A stretch of 64,000 nucleotides of DNA, taken from Orychophragmus violaceus. Lineage: Eukaryota; Streptophyta; Magnoliopsida; Brassicales; Brassicaceae. Each line of letters begins with the position of its first letter. Positions within the stretch are counted from its first letter, which is position 1. The DNA lies in assembly GCA_030180135.1 (NCBI GenBank), contig CM058236.1, forward strand, positions 1,054,001 to 1,118,000, written 5' to 3'. Positions 54,711 to 64,000 of the stretch are shown here, in pieces. A model generated the notes under the pieces. That model was not told the DNA's origin. It did not search any database and was given only the letters and a program-made list of their open reading frames with translations. The translations under genes were made by a program, and so were the position numbers.

Positions 54711-55783
54711 CTGAGAACAAAGAAAGGAAAAAGGTTTAGTTATGATGTTCAAGAAATGAGAAGTCTTAACTTTTAAGAAAACTCGCATTATATTCAAACA
54801 TTGTTTCCTCAGATGAATATAATGATCCAAGACCCATATTTCACTAAACTTGAGTGAGCCACTGGCTATCACCCAAATTTAGCTATCTAGGTAAGCAACA
54901 ACTTTGCTAGTTATATCCAATATAACTCTTGGTTGTGGACCGACATCCCATGCCCAATCCACCTGATGTCTCTGAGCCCAAAACGATTTTGATGGCCCAG
55001 TCAAGTAAACCGATCTCTTCAGTCATGTAATTGTTGATGTCATGCACTGCAAGCCCATCAACACGATTACTTCCTGCCTTACTCATGTGATTGTGGACAT
55101 CTCGCACTGCAAGTCTATCGCACAATGAAACGAGTCTTGACAGTTGACAAGATTGGAAAGACATCAAGTATCACTTGATATTTGATTGAGGAACATAACT
55201 ATTTAAAACGTTCTTTTATTATGTTTTAATTCTTCTAATTAAATGATTTTTCTTGGTTTGGTTCTGTGGTTTCAGGTTCCATAACCTAAACCATCAAATC
55301 TGGTGCCGACCGACACTACTTTAGTGTCGATCGATGCAGATTAACCAAAACCAATCTGCGATAACCGATCAATCCAATTGATCCGGTTTTGAGTACCGGT
55401 CAGTGTCGATCGATGCTACATTAGCATCGGTCGATACCAACCCAATCGCAATAAACCATTCTTAGCGTTTAACCATCATTAACCAAGCTCGATAACCGGT
55501 CCAATCCAATTGAACCGATTCATCAATCTAGCGAGGTGTGTGTCGACCGACACAACTATTGTGTCGATCGACACTAGGCGAAACCTAATTTGTTCGGGTT
55601 AACCTTCTGTGTCGACCGACACCAGGGCGATAAACCCTGATCGTTTTCAAGCAAAAAATCCTAAAACTAGGTTTTCATGAAAACGAATTTTAGCAAGTTT
55701 GTATCAACCATACACAGATTCAGATTCAACTAATCTAATCAACATGCTACAGATTCAATGGAACCCTAAAGCTCTGATACCAC
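54711..55783 (-). other. E element leader and PBS, with palindromic motif cluster
   Basis: 1.07 kb untranslated leader, no gene. 55300-55625 holds several pairs of GTGTCGACCGACAC-like and GTGTCGATCGACAC-like motifs. The PBS is at the right end (minus strand TGGTATCAGAGC). Confidence 0.8.
55300..55625. promoter_or_regulatory. Cluster of GTGTCGATCGACAC palindromes
   Basis: About seven sites alternating between TGTCGACCGACA and the palindrome GTGTCGATCGACAC (or TCGATCGATGC variants), often 12-15 bases apart (e.g. 55552-55575). One further pair is in each E LTR (49613-49655; 56094-56132). Spacing suggests protein-binding sites; the factor is unknown. Confidence 0.55.
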
Positions 55784-56394
55784 TGAAGGAATTTCTAGCA
55801 GATCCTAATCCAATTAGGCAACCCTGGTCTGAATTCCAAGCCTAGGGGTTCATGTAATTGAATCATTGGGATCCCAGATTTACCTGGTAATAAGCAGCGG
55901 AAGGTTTGCAGATAATCGAGATCACGAAGCACCTCAAACGCTGTGCCTCTAGAGAGGTTTCTTTTCTAGTTATGGTGGTTGTGAATTAGTTTAAGTTCGA
56001 GTTTAGGTCGACCATATATCTTATATATGTCGGCTTCAACCACAACGGAATTAACCAACGATTAAACCGTATTAATCTGGTTAATCCGCGAGTTGTGTCG
56101 ACCGACACACTCTCTGTGTCGATCGATACGGCCCCAGAATTTCGATACCGAATGCATATCAAATATGCATTCACTAGATCATTACATTAATGATCAACCT
56201 CGTCTTTGACGTCCAGTTTGCTTAGGTGTGTGACCCTGTAGGATCATATAACACTAGCAATGAGTTCTAAACTCATTGATCATAAGTGGCTTCTAGCAAA
56301 GCATTATGACTACCTAGTATTATATGATTGTCTCATCTCGACAATACGACTTTCACTTAGAGTAAGTACAATAGATTTCAGGACATTCCCAACA
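55784..56394 (-). repeat. E element 5' LTR
   Basis: 611-bp LTR. Compared with the other LTR it lacks about 67 bases between CCTCT and AGAGAGG (a deletion at a short CTCT repeat) and a 7-base GATCTAG. TATATAAG on the minus strand is at 56020-56027. About a dozen substitutions by eye. Confidence 0.92.
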
Positions 56395-57583
56395 GTGGGC
56401 TCCTAGCCCTACCAGTGTTCTACGCACACGTGTCGTGCCCCGCAGGAATGTTCCGAGGCGACAGAGAAGACGTCTTACGATTGGAGCATCAGTTGAGATT
56501 CCCGGCGCCACCCAGTCACCCACCAGGCACCCAGTTGATAGATCTGCGTCTGCATCAGTTCCAGTTGAGACAGTTGTGAGACCAGCGAGGGGTACAGGCC
56601 GACCCCGGAAGACGCCCATAGTGGCCCCACCAGCGACTGTGGACGCGCCCCGAGCTAGGAGGGCAGGGAAGGAGCATGTAGTGGAGGAGAGTCGTCCCGA
56701 CCCGCCAGCCCATGTGTGCTTTATGACAGTGAGACCATCAGTCCAGCGTGACCCCACCTATCCGGTTTTCGGACCTGAGGCGATACCGCAGACAGATGAC
56801 GCGCCAGGGACGTCGACATTGAGACCCCAGGCGCATGAGATTTCCCGGGACGTTCCCCGACCATTCCAGATGGCAGGCATGAGCGTGCAGGATTACCTAG
56901 AGGCATTCATCTTCAGAGCTGGCTACACCTACCCGAGATCCCCGGTTCATATGATGACTATGTTTATGGGTGGGCTATCACCGGAGATCCGAGAGGGGAT
57001 GACCGATGGGAGTGAGTACGGAGAGTACGGTCTGGTTACGACGGCGGCCAGATATGCAGAAGCTGTGGAAAGGAACCAGAGGGATCCAGCATATCGCCAC
57101 GAGGTGAGAGAGAGGCGTCGGAGGGACGTGGACATACGACATCAGGTGATGGCTGAGCAACAAGCCATCTGGGATAAGGAGCTGCGACAGAGGCGAGAGC
57201 AGGAGATTGCAGGCCATGACTGGCTGAGGGAGCAGAGGACCACCATAGAGCGGATCCGAGAGAGGTTTGAGCAGCAGCAGGCAGAGCAGGCCCAGCAGCA
57301 GGCTGATTGGGAGCGGGAGCGAGAGCAGAGGATACGACAGATGCAGGACGGCCGCGACTATGCCTGGGTTGATGAGCAGCTGGACATTCCTGAGCGAGGA
57401 CCGAAGGGATTCGACCAGCAGCAGGCTGCACAGATGCAGGAGCCGGCAGCAGTACCACCAGTGATCACCATCTCAGACTCAGAGCCAGAATCTGACCCAG
57501 ACGAGTACGGGACGGATTTCGACCAGCTGTACCGAGGAGACCAGGATCTTGAGTACCGGAACCCAGGATCATCGAGTGGCTAG
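56395..57583 (+). CDS. C copy 2 gag-like protein (open, split only by E)
   Basis: Resumes the frame begun at 49199 (56395-56399 is the duplicated GTGGG). Joined, it is 408 codons, and no internal stop remains. From the N-terminus: an acidic Ser-rich start; a basic PRRNVPRRQRRR stretch; a Pro/Arg-rich linker; then SVQDYLEAFIFRAGYTYP...FMGGLSPEIREGM...ARYAEAVERN, which matches the second half of a Retrotrans_gag capsid. A long Gln/Arg/Glu coiled-coil-like region (REQRTTIERIRERFEQQQ) follows, then an acidic tail (ISDSEPESDPDEYG). There is no zinc knuckle and no pol. It may help package C RNA into particles of an autonomous relative such as D; this is inference. Confidence 0.8.
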
Positions 57584-57889
57584 AGTCGGGGGGGCTTTGG
57601 AGAGTTGTTGGGATTAGGGCATAGTATTCTTTTAGGTGTTAGGGTTTTCATTTTCGTTTGAGTTTTCTTTTCCGCGGTTCTCGCGTAGTTGGTTTTCTTC
57701 CTATTGATTCAACTTCGTGTAGCCCTATTCCTTTATTCTAATCTATTCTTTATTCTCGTCGTGCCTTCCGAACGGATTTTTAGTATGTTAATTCTACGCC
57801 CGAATAGAACAATACCCTTGAGTCCAGAAGTGATCGGGAAACCGCACCTCTCTGAATTCGGGACAAATTCTTTCCAGGGGGGGGGGAAT
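57584..57889 (+). other. C copy 2 3' region and poly-G polypurine tract
   Basis: Non-coding. It contains the GAATTCGGGACAAATTC inverted-repeat-like motif, then a run of about 10 G (57877-57886) immediately before AATTG and the LTR. Confidence 0.8.
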
Positions 57890-59682
57890 TGTAACATACC
57901 CATACCAGCCCACCAAAAATTTTTTGAGAAAGGAAGAGAAAGCCCAGTAGCCAAACCCAAAACCCCATTTCCTTTTCTAAAACCCTAGGATTTTCCCAGA
58001 GCCTTCCCTATAAATGTGCCTCATTTTCACCAGAAAACCCATTCTTCTTCTTTTCGGCGAAGCTCTGTCAAGATCTGGAGACGTTCGAAACAGCAAGAAG
58101 CCCTATTCACGTTTCTCTCTCTTCCAATCTCACCAGGTAAGATCCGGAAACCAGATCTAAGCTTTCAAACCCAAAAACGTTTTCATCTTTTTATAACTTT
58201 CAAAATACCAAAAATCCCGAGAAATCGAACACACCACCGTGACCGTCGCGATGAAACGAAGCCGGAGCCGCCGAGCCGACCACGACGCGCCGCCGCACGC
58301 TCCCGCACGCGCCGCCACTCGCCAGGGAGTCACGAGCGCGTGAGATCCACGCGCGCCGGAGGAGCCACGTGCCGGAGCCCACGCGCCGACCGCCGGAGCC
58401 GCCCGCCGCTGTCACGCGCCGCCGCCGCCGTCACGCACCGCCGCCGCCGCCGACCGGAGTCACCGTCCGTCGCCGGAGATTTGCCGAAGCGCCGCCGCCC
58501 GCCGCTGCTGGATCCGCCGTTGACCGCCTCCGTCGCCGCCATTGACCGTCGCCGTAGTTGACCGTTAACCGCCAGTCCGGTTAGCCGGTTTGGTCCGGTT
58601 CAATTTGATTCCGGTTTACTCTTTCCAATTTCAATTTCTTAATTCCGGTTTAGTTGGACCAATTAGGATTTCCGGTTTATTTCCAATTTCAATCAATTCC
58701 CTGGTTTAGTTGGTTAGGATCCGATTTAGGTAATTGGGCCAGTTATGGATTAGGCTTGGCTCAGTCTGGGTTTGGGTCTGGATCTGGGTTGACCGGTTGA
58801 CTTTGACTAGACCGTTGACTTTTAGTCAACCAAACTTCGGTAGGCCATAACTTGACCGTTCTAAACCCGATTCGAGCGAAACGAAAGCCTATCTCACTTG
58901 AATTCTCGTCCTCTTTGCAGATCCGATGTCCATTTGGGCTAATGGGGCTTCTAATTTACCGTTTTTCTCTCTTCTTTGGCTAAGGTAAGGAAAACTGTCG
59001 TTTATCTCCCTTACTCTATCTCAATTCCGGACGATAGTCCTCTGTTAATAGTGTCTTTCCTAGTTAGCGTAGGGATAGTAAGACGTCTGATGTGATTGAT
59101 TGTGGAACGTAGAACTGCTAGGTTATCGCTGAGCCCGAAAATGTTGTTTGTGTGTGATGGATATGATTGGTAGTTGTGGTAGGGCCCCCGAAAGGGTGTT
59201 GTGTGGCGGGATGTGTACGGGGTGCGTGTCCTTTGAGAAGGCGTCGGGGGTCTGACGAACCCCCAGAAGGAAAAGAAGGGTTGTTTGGGCCTACGGGTCG
59301 AAGGAAGGGGTCCACGAGTGTGAAAGCACTAGTGGATGTAGTTTGCGTGGTGAAAGCCTCCGGGCCTGTTTGCAAGGTGTTATTAGCTTAGGACTTGTGA
59401 TTCGTAGTTGTGTAGTGTAAGCGGGATCGCGTGCTCCTTAAGCCCGACCTCACTGGGTAATTGTGTTTGAAACAATTACTCATGCCTCTTTCCTTTCCTG
59501 TCCCCGTTTTCTTGCAGGTCCGAATGCGAGATCGATACAGTCGTGTGACGTCATTGGTGATTTTGAATACGAAGAAAGCGCCTGGTACCTGGGACAAGTT
59601 GAGTTGGCGTCCCGGTTGGACTGAGTACGGTTCAACGGACGTCCTAATGCCGCGTCCAGTTCCCCGGGAGACGGATGTTACA
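57890..59682 (+). repeat. C element 3' LTR
   Basis: 1793-bp LTR matching 25989-27759, with TATA at 58009-58015, the CCGCCG stretch (58250-58560) and the same donor- and acceptor-like sites. The exact TSD ATATG follows at 59683-59687. Confidence 0.9.
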
Positions 59683-59687
59683 ATATG

Positions 59688-60295
59688 TATTTCTCCACAA
59701 CACACAAATTCAATCGTCCGAAAACAACGTATATTTTCGCCCATATTAAAAACAGAAATCTTATAACCTGTATTACCATTTACCATTTTGTTATTTGCCG
59801 ACACATTAGCTATTTCATTATCACATTGCAGCCATTAAAAGTTGTAAACAAGCATGTACCATTGTAAAATGTTCCAAAACATTTACCTAGCATTCTCTAT
59901 AGTTTTACTTTTTCGTTTATTTTTTTTTTTTTTTAATTTTAGCTTTCGTTTTCTTTACTACATAGTTTCTACATAGAGAAAAAAATTCTTTCATAAATTT
60001 ATAGTTCCTAGGTGCTTCGGGAAATCACGGACGTACAATGTAGTTTCAGAAATATATGTCACAATACTTTATTTTGTATCTTCTTTTAAGTCGTTAAAGG
60101 AAAAATAATTATGATTTTAAAATTTGGTCAAAAAATATAGTAATTCTATGCGGTCCGCGTGAAGGCAAAGCAAAGAAGAGCCCCTAAATTTGGTGAACCA
60201 CTGCCAATCTTAGCTTCTTTAATAGTAACATCACTTTTAGAATTTACGAGTATGAAGAAAATTAGAGAGAGACAAAGAGATTAGAGTGACTAGAA
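59688..60295. other. AT-rich DNA, no gene seen
   Basis: About 600 bp, the original target of composite C on this side (ATATG duplicated). No ORF longer than about 60 codons is credible. A T-run is at 59922-59934. Confidence 0.6.
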
Positions 60296-61035
60296 CGCCT
60301 AGTCGGGGCCTAGACGATTTTAGGCGCTATATGCGTTTATACAAGAAAACGATATATATTAGATATATTATATAATAGATATCGTATAATTCAAATATTC
60401 TTAGTCTTAAAAATAGATTTAAAACTCAAAGTACATCGAAATAATAAAAAATGTTAATTAAATTTATTAGCACACGAAATTTACTATCAAATCTGTTAAA
60501 TTTACAACATTTTTATTGATAACCATTAATTTATGAAGTAAGAACTTATAAATTTAGTTTTTACACCGAAACAAACATGAAAATTAAAAATCAAATGATA
60601 ATTTGTTAAAGATTGTGTATAGCCGCATAACCCTGCCTAACCCCGCCTAGGACCGCCTAGAACCGCCTAACCCCGCCTAGGACCGCCTAGAACCGTTTAA
60701 ATCCGCTTAATAATATAGACGCCTAATTCTAACGCCTAAAAGGAAATCACCACGGTCAAAGATCGCCTAGCGACTAGGCCCCGCCTAGGACCCCTAGAAC
60801 CGTTTAAATCCGCTTAATAATATAGACGCCTAATTCTAACGCCTAAAAGGAAATCGCCACGATCAAAGACCGCCTAGCGACTAGGCCCCGCCTAGGACCG
60901 CCTAGAACCGTTTAAATCCGCTTAATAATATAGACGCCTAATTCTAACGCCTAAAAGGAAATTGCCACGGTCAAAGACCGCCTAGCGACTAGGTCCCACC
61001 TAGGCGGGCCGCCTAGACCGCTTTTTAGAACACTG
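60296..61035. repeat. GCCTAGG-rich region with 108-bp tandem repeat, possible hAT-like element
   Basis: Three tandem units of about 108 bp start with AACCGTTTAAATCCGC (60691, 60798, 60906) and contain GACGCCTAATTCTAACGCC and GCGACTAGGCCCCGCC. The left end ACGCCTAGTCGGGGCCTAG (60298) and the right end CACCTAGGCGGGCCGCCTAG, then TTCTAAAAAGCG reversed, suggest the inverted ends of a small hAT-type non-autonomous transposon. I could not confirm an 8-bp TSD, so the element call is weak; the tandem repeat is certain. Confidence 0.6.
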
Positions 61036-61771
61036 ATTTATTCTATTCCATTTACAACTATTACATGGGTTTACAAGTTGATAGAAGAGTGAGGATCTCC
61101 AACGGTCATATGTGTAAAACCAAAATTTACAGCACTACGTTAAAAGGAATTTAATTACGAATAAAACATAAGCGTTAAGGAAACGATATCAAAACAATCG
61201 GACAAAAGGAGTAGAAATCAGAATATATGGAGGCGAGATTTGATCTCTTTCCTTAACTCAACTAATCACCCATAGTGTGACAGGTTAAATCAAGATTCAT
61301 GAGTCCCAGGATATAACCATATGAAAACGTATCGCAACACTCGATTTCGGTTCTGTCGAATATATGAACTACGATACTCTCGAATTAGACACTAACCTAA
61401 AATAGAAGAGAATTGAAGAAACTTCTTTTTGTGTTTTTCTCTGTGTGATTTTCGTTGTGGATGCTCTAAAAGAGAGGCTTAGGGGTCTTTTATATATGAT
61501 TCGCAAGTTTCCACAAATTGGAAATTTACTTGTCTAGCAAGTTTCAACAAAATGGAAATTTTACTTGTCTAGCAAGTTTACACAAACAGGAAATTTTACT
61601 TCTCTAACAAGTTTCCACAAATTGGAAATTTACTTGTCTAGCAAGTTTCCACAAATTGGAAAATTTTCCATCCATATATTTATGGGCTTAACACATTTCT
61701 TTTCACACAAACACATTTTAATAAAGACCATGTATTAACATGTCTTTATTAAATAATTGTTCCAACAATCC
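61036..61771 (-). repeat. Probable copia LTR remnant (minus strand)
   Basis: The minus strand at 61771 starts TGTTGGAACAATTATT, preceded in element orientation by ATGTGGGGGAT, a copia-style polypurine tract. That makes the left side a 3' LTR. Its other end is uncertain (perhaps TG near 61034). It contains a 34-35-bp tandem repeat. The matching 5' LTR is not in the window; Tat-like element T probably interrupted the interior. Confidence 0.55.
61504..61669. repeat. 34-35-bp tandem repeat, 4.8 copies
   Basis: Units CAAGTTTCCACAAATTGGAA plus ATTTACTTGTCTAG start at 61504, 61538, 61573, 61608 and 61642. Each holds the inverted repeat TTTCC/GGAAA. The third unit is the most diverged. Confidence 0.88.
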
Positions 61772-62040
61772 CCCACATGAATAGAAATGACTCTAAACAT
61801 ATGCATATGCAACTATCTAGACAGACTCAGTGAACTAGATAAACTTGACTAGACTAGAATTCACTAGACTAGACTGACTTTCGAGAGTATACAAAAATGT
61901 AACTTTATCTGAGAGGTAGCATTTTTTAGCTTTGAACCAATCATTTTTGATATCTGTCGGGTTTACTCGGCCATGAGTTGAACGCGATGTCTTGAACTAC
62001 CCGGACTTTGACGTAAACCGAGATAACAGATATCGCACAG
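61772..62040 (-). other. Copia remnant interior with polypurine tract
   Basis: Begins with the ATCCCCCACAT tract, then non-coding sequence rich in ACTAGACTAG. No protein match was seen. Cut at 62040 by the Tat-like LTR. Confidence 0.4.
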
Positions 62041-62299
62041 TGTTGGGGTCAAAAACCCCCTCGACGAAAACAATAGCTGAAAACAATATCGGTGACAAAT
62101 GTCCGCTTCGGACAAACAAAGTTTTGTATAAATAACCAAATTATACGAAGTGTCGACAACTTTGCTTACAACTTATTAAACAAAAGGATTCAACGGATAC
62201 GTTTCATACGAAACGGACAATATTTCATATACAGTGGACCGATCAGAAAAACACACCTTTCGACAGGGATTACGGATCAACGAAACAACCAAACGGGCA

Positions 62300-62530
62300 A
62301 CGATCGAGCTAAATCAGCTCGGAACCAAGCCAAACCAGCTCGGAATCACCAAGCTGAATTCAGCTCGGACCGAGCTAAACCAGCTCAAAAACTCCTAGCT
62401 AAACCAGCACGGATTTCCGAGCTGAACCAGCTCGGGTCTGAGCTAAACCAGCTCGGGTTTTCCGAGCTGAACCAGCTCAGAATTTCCGAGTTGGTTGCAC
62501 CTAGCTCGGACTTTCCGAGCTAAACCGGCT
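62300..62530. repeat. Array of CCGAGCTGAACCAGCTCGG-type units
   Basis: About ten imperfect copies of a 19-24-base unit with internal dyad symmetry (CCGAGCT / AGCTCGG) in the LTR upstream region. Copies vary in spacing. Confidence 0.8.
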
Positions 62531-63052
62531 CGGATCCGAACCTTTCCCTTCATAATTAACCCCTTCGAAAATTCCGAGCTGAATGAATCTGTGGTAAACT
62601 TCCGAGCTGGATTTCGCTTCTCTGAACTTTTCGAACGAATAATCAAACGTTTACCGATATGCACAAACTTGTCGCAATCGATCTTCGGAAACATCGGCTT
62701 ATACCTTCTTGGCCGGTAAATCGAGCTGACGGACCAAGTTATAGGAAATAAGAATTTAGGCCCAAACATACAACATTTGAATATCCAAAACTTTGGGCTG
62801 AATAAATGAGTTTGTACACAAACGGACTCGAATCGTCCGTTCTCAGCCCATCCGACAAATAGGTCAAGCCGCGGAAAGATAGTTGTCAAAGAAAGGAGAT
62901 AAACTTGAAGAAGTAAAGAAGAAGGTATCTCCGAGCTAAAGAGGAAAATTCGAGATGAAAAAGTAAATCTTAACGGAAAAAGGAAGGAGATAACAACAGG
63001 AAGATTTCCGCAAATATTGCGGAAAATATCCTCGAAGCCGACTTGCCGCAGC

Positions 63053-63060
63053 TATATAAG
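63053..63060 (+). promoter_or_regulatory. TATA box of T LTR
   Basis: TATATAAG in GCAGCTATATAAGGAGATGG, about 250 bp before the LTR end, consistent with a short R-U5. Confidence 0.65.
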
Positions 63061-63306
63061 GAGATGGAAGTCATACGATTTAGATACAGCAAAAAAACCG
63101 TACCATCTAGACTTAAAAACTTAGCAATTTTCTTAGCTGTTTCCGTTCTTTGTACTCTCTTCTCCGATCATTGTACTCTCTTTTTCGATCTCTTATCAAT
63201 AAAATATCCTCCGGGTTTACTATTTCATTGTGTTTATCTTTGAAGTTTATGTTCCCTAAAATTTTGCTCTACAAGTTTTGACAGTGCGAGTTCCGACTCT
63301 CACAGT

Positions 63307-63325
63307 TTGGCGCTGTCTGTGGGGA
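63307..63325 (+). other. Primer binding site of T
   Basis: TTGGCGCTGTCTGTGGGG right after the LTR; one change from the common Tat/Ogre PBS. Confidence 0.8.
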
Positions 63326-63375
63326 ACAAAGAAATTTCTTACACTTAAAAACCATCGGATAGTGGATTCAAAGAT

Positions 63376-63594
63376 ATGGTTACAAAAGAAAGCATGGTCG
63401 ATCCACCGGATGCCGCAGCCAACAATATGATTATTGGAGGATCACAATACTGCCGAGACATAATATTGTCAATCAAAGCTTACCAAAGACGAGCTGAAAC
63501 AAACGCTCATTGGTCCGCCCCTTCTCAATCTCCAAACGACATAATAACATTTGAGGAGTGCGAAACTGCAGACATCGACCGACCGCACAATGAT
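63376..63594 (+). pseudogene. Gutted gag/protease start of T
   Basis: ATG at 63376 opens a frame whose first about 50 residues look like a gag N-terminus (MVTKESMVDPPDAAAN). It then passes directly to ITFEECETADIDRPHND, which resembles the segment just before the aspartic protease in Tat-type elements. The capsid and zinc knuckle that belong between are absent, pointing to a large internal deletion. At 63595 the frame runs into another LTR and ends by chance at 63675. Confidence 0.5.
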
Positions 63595-64000
63595 TGTAAC
63601 ATCCCCAAACCGGCATTAGGGCCATGGGTCGTCTACGGGACAAGAAAATTGGACTTAAGATCGAGAGTGATCTAGAAGAGTGTTCCGTAGACAGAGAAGA
63701 GCTCAATCTCAGCTGGAAAGGAGCTTGAGCTAGAGGAATCAGCTGGGAAGGAGTGTTCAGCTGGACACTCAGCTCATGAATTCGTGAACGGTTCCGACCG
63801 TGGATTCATGGCCGGGTCATGAATTCGTGAACGGTTTGGAACTCGGGTTGGACTAAGGCATGAATCGCTTAGATGGAATTTAGAACGGACTTAGGATTAT
63901 TTGATGCATTTGGGATTTGGGTTCATATAGATATGTATAAATGCTAAGTTGTTGGTTAAATATCAATTATACATACTTATCATTTTGTTGTGTTTCAGGA
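63595..64000 (+). repeat. Start of another LTR, cut by window end
   Basis: TGTAACATCCCCAAACCGG begins abruptly within the T protease region, the typical start of a gypsy LTR. It contains two copies of TCATGAATTCGTGAACGGT (63776 and 63827). ATGAT (63590-63594) would be the TSD. The end lies outside. Confidence 0.6.

Larger units (their letters stand above)
49239..56394 (-). mobile_element. Ty1/copia element E, nearly complete, nested in C copy 2
   Basis: LTRs 49239-49921 (683 bp) and 55784-56394 (611 bp), TGTTGGGAATGTCC...AATTCCTTCA on the minus strand; exact TSD GTGGG (49234-49238 and 56395-56399). The PBS reads TGGTATCAGAGC on the minus strand (55770-55783). A purine tract (minus AGTGGGAGATT) lies beside 49922. 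The gene order gag, protease, integrase, RT, RNase H is the copia order. Lesions are few: a frameshift at the gag start, another near 54300, and in-frame stops at about 53934 and 52401. The 5' LTR has lost about 70 bp. Related to B but much younger in appearance. Confidence 0.94.
25989..59682 (+). mobile_element. Composite element C (non-autonomous chromovirus-like, tandem internal regions)
   Basis: Outer LTRs at 25989-27759 and 57890-59682 (TGTAACATACCC...GATGTTACA/GGTGTTACA) have an exact TSD ATATG (25984-25988 and 59683-59687). Between them the internal region occurs twice. Copy 1 is 27760-48511 minus the A-prime and D insertions, and copy 2 is about 49010-57889 minus E. A Cassandra fragment lies where a middle LTR should be. 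Each internal copy has a gag-like ORF of exactly 408 codons and no pol. LTR ends, PBS and size resemble chromovirus D, so D-like elements may mobilise it. The identical outer TSDs fit one insertion followed by unequal LTR recombination, or insertion of an already tandem molecule. Confidence 0.85.
62041..63304 (+). repeat. 5' LTR of Tat-like Ty3/gypsy element T
   Basis: 1264 bp, TGTTGGGGTC...CTCTCACA, followed two bases later by the PBS TTGGCGCTGTCTGTGGGG, the form used by Tat/Ogre-type gypsy elements (usually TTGGCGCCGTCTGTGGGG). TATATAAG at 63053-63060 is the likely core promoter. 62300-62530 is an array of CCGAGCT...AGCTCGG inverted repeats. The 3' LTR is outside the window. Confidence 0.8.

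Noticed and set aside
61504..61669. CRISPR-like array
   Set aside because: Repeats are head to tail without unique spacers, in plant LTR sequence.
62443..62889. 148-codon minus-strand ORF in the Tat-like LTR
   Set aside because: It runs through the GAGCTGAACC repeat array and has no recognisable domain.

Overview
This window is plant nuclear DNA from a repeat-rich, probably pericentromeric region. Almost every base can be assigned to LTR retrotransposons, and many of these are inserted inside one another. I found no convincing single-copy host gene and no tRNA gene. The RRM domains captured at 3115-3858 look most like the plant PTB3-type splicing factor, and the overall repeat style suggests a Brassicaceae eudicot. 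That taxonomic call is inference.

Layout, left to right. 1-5951: a degenerate Ty1/copia gag piece, then a decayed minus-strand Ty3/gypsy element (called G; gag split into 780-1571 and 4539-4950, LTR at 5149-5951). G is interrupted by a small non-autonomous LTR element (H, 1572-4538) that carries captured host RRM domains. 5952-23411: element A, a large retrotransposon derivative (LARD type) with 3.56 kb LTRs, only a decayed zinc-knuckle ORF inside, and a 5-bp target-site duplication (TSD) ACCCT. It contains a minus-strand copia (B, 10343-17562, TSD GCCTG). 23412-25988: AT-rich DNA with a possible DNA transposon.

25989-59682: composite C (outer TSD ATATG), a non-autonomous chromovirus-like family with 1.77 kb LTRs that encodes only a 407-codon gag-like protein. 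The internal region of C is present twice. Copy 1 is split by a second LARD (A-prime, 28041-38261, TSD TCGTG) and by a nearly intact autonomous chromovirus (D, 38473-47255, TSD GTGGA). Copy 2 is split by a minus-strand copia (E, 49239-56394, TSD GTGGG). The LTR expected between the two copies is missing. In its place is part of a Cassandra-type element with a 5S rRNA-derived LTR (48528-48994).

59683-64000: AT-rich DNA, a 108-bp tandem repeat, a copia LTR remnant, a Tat-like gypsy LTR (62041-63304) with its primer binding site (PBS) and a gutted gag, and the start of one more LTR at 63595.

How the parts relate: D is the only element with nearly complete replication machinery; a 1-nt deletion breaks its pol. 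C, A, A-prime, H and Cassandra lack pol and would depend on enzymes supplied by relatives of D or of other elements. C and D share LTR ends, PBS type and LTR layout, which suggests an autonomous/non-autonomous pair. The best leads are the RRM capture in H, a putative gag-pol intron in D, a covarying RNA fold in the LARD LTRs, an exchanged LTR promoter module, and the C/Cassandra chimera. All ages, partnerships and functions are inferred by eye; no alignment or database search was run.
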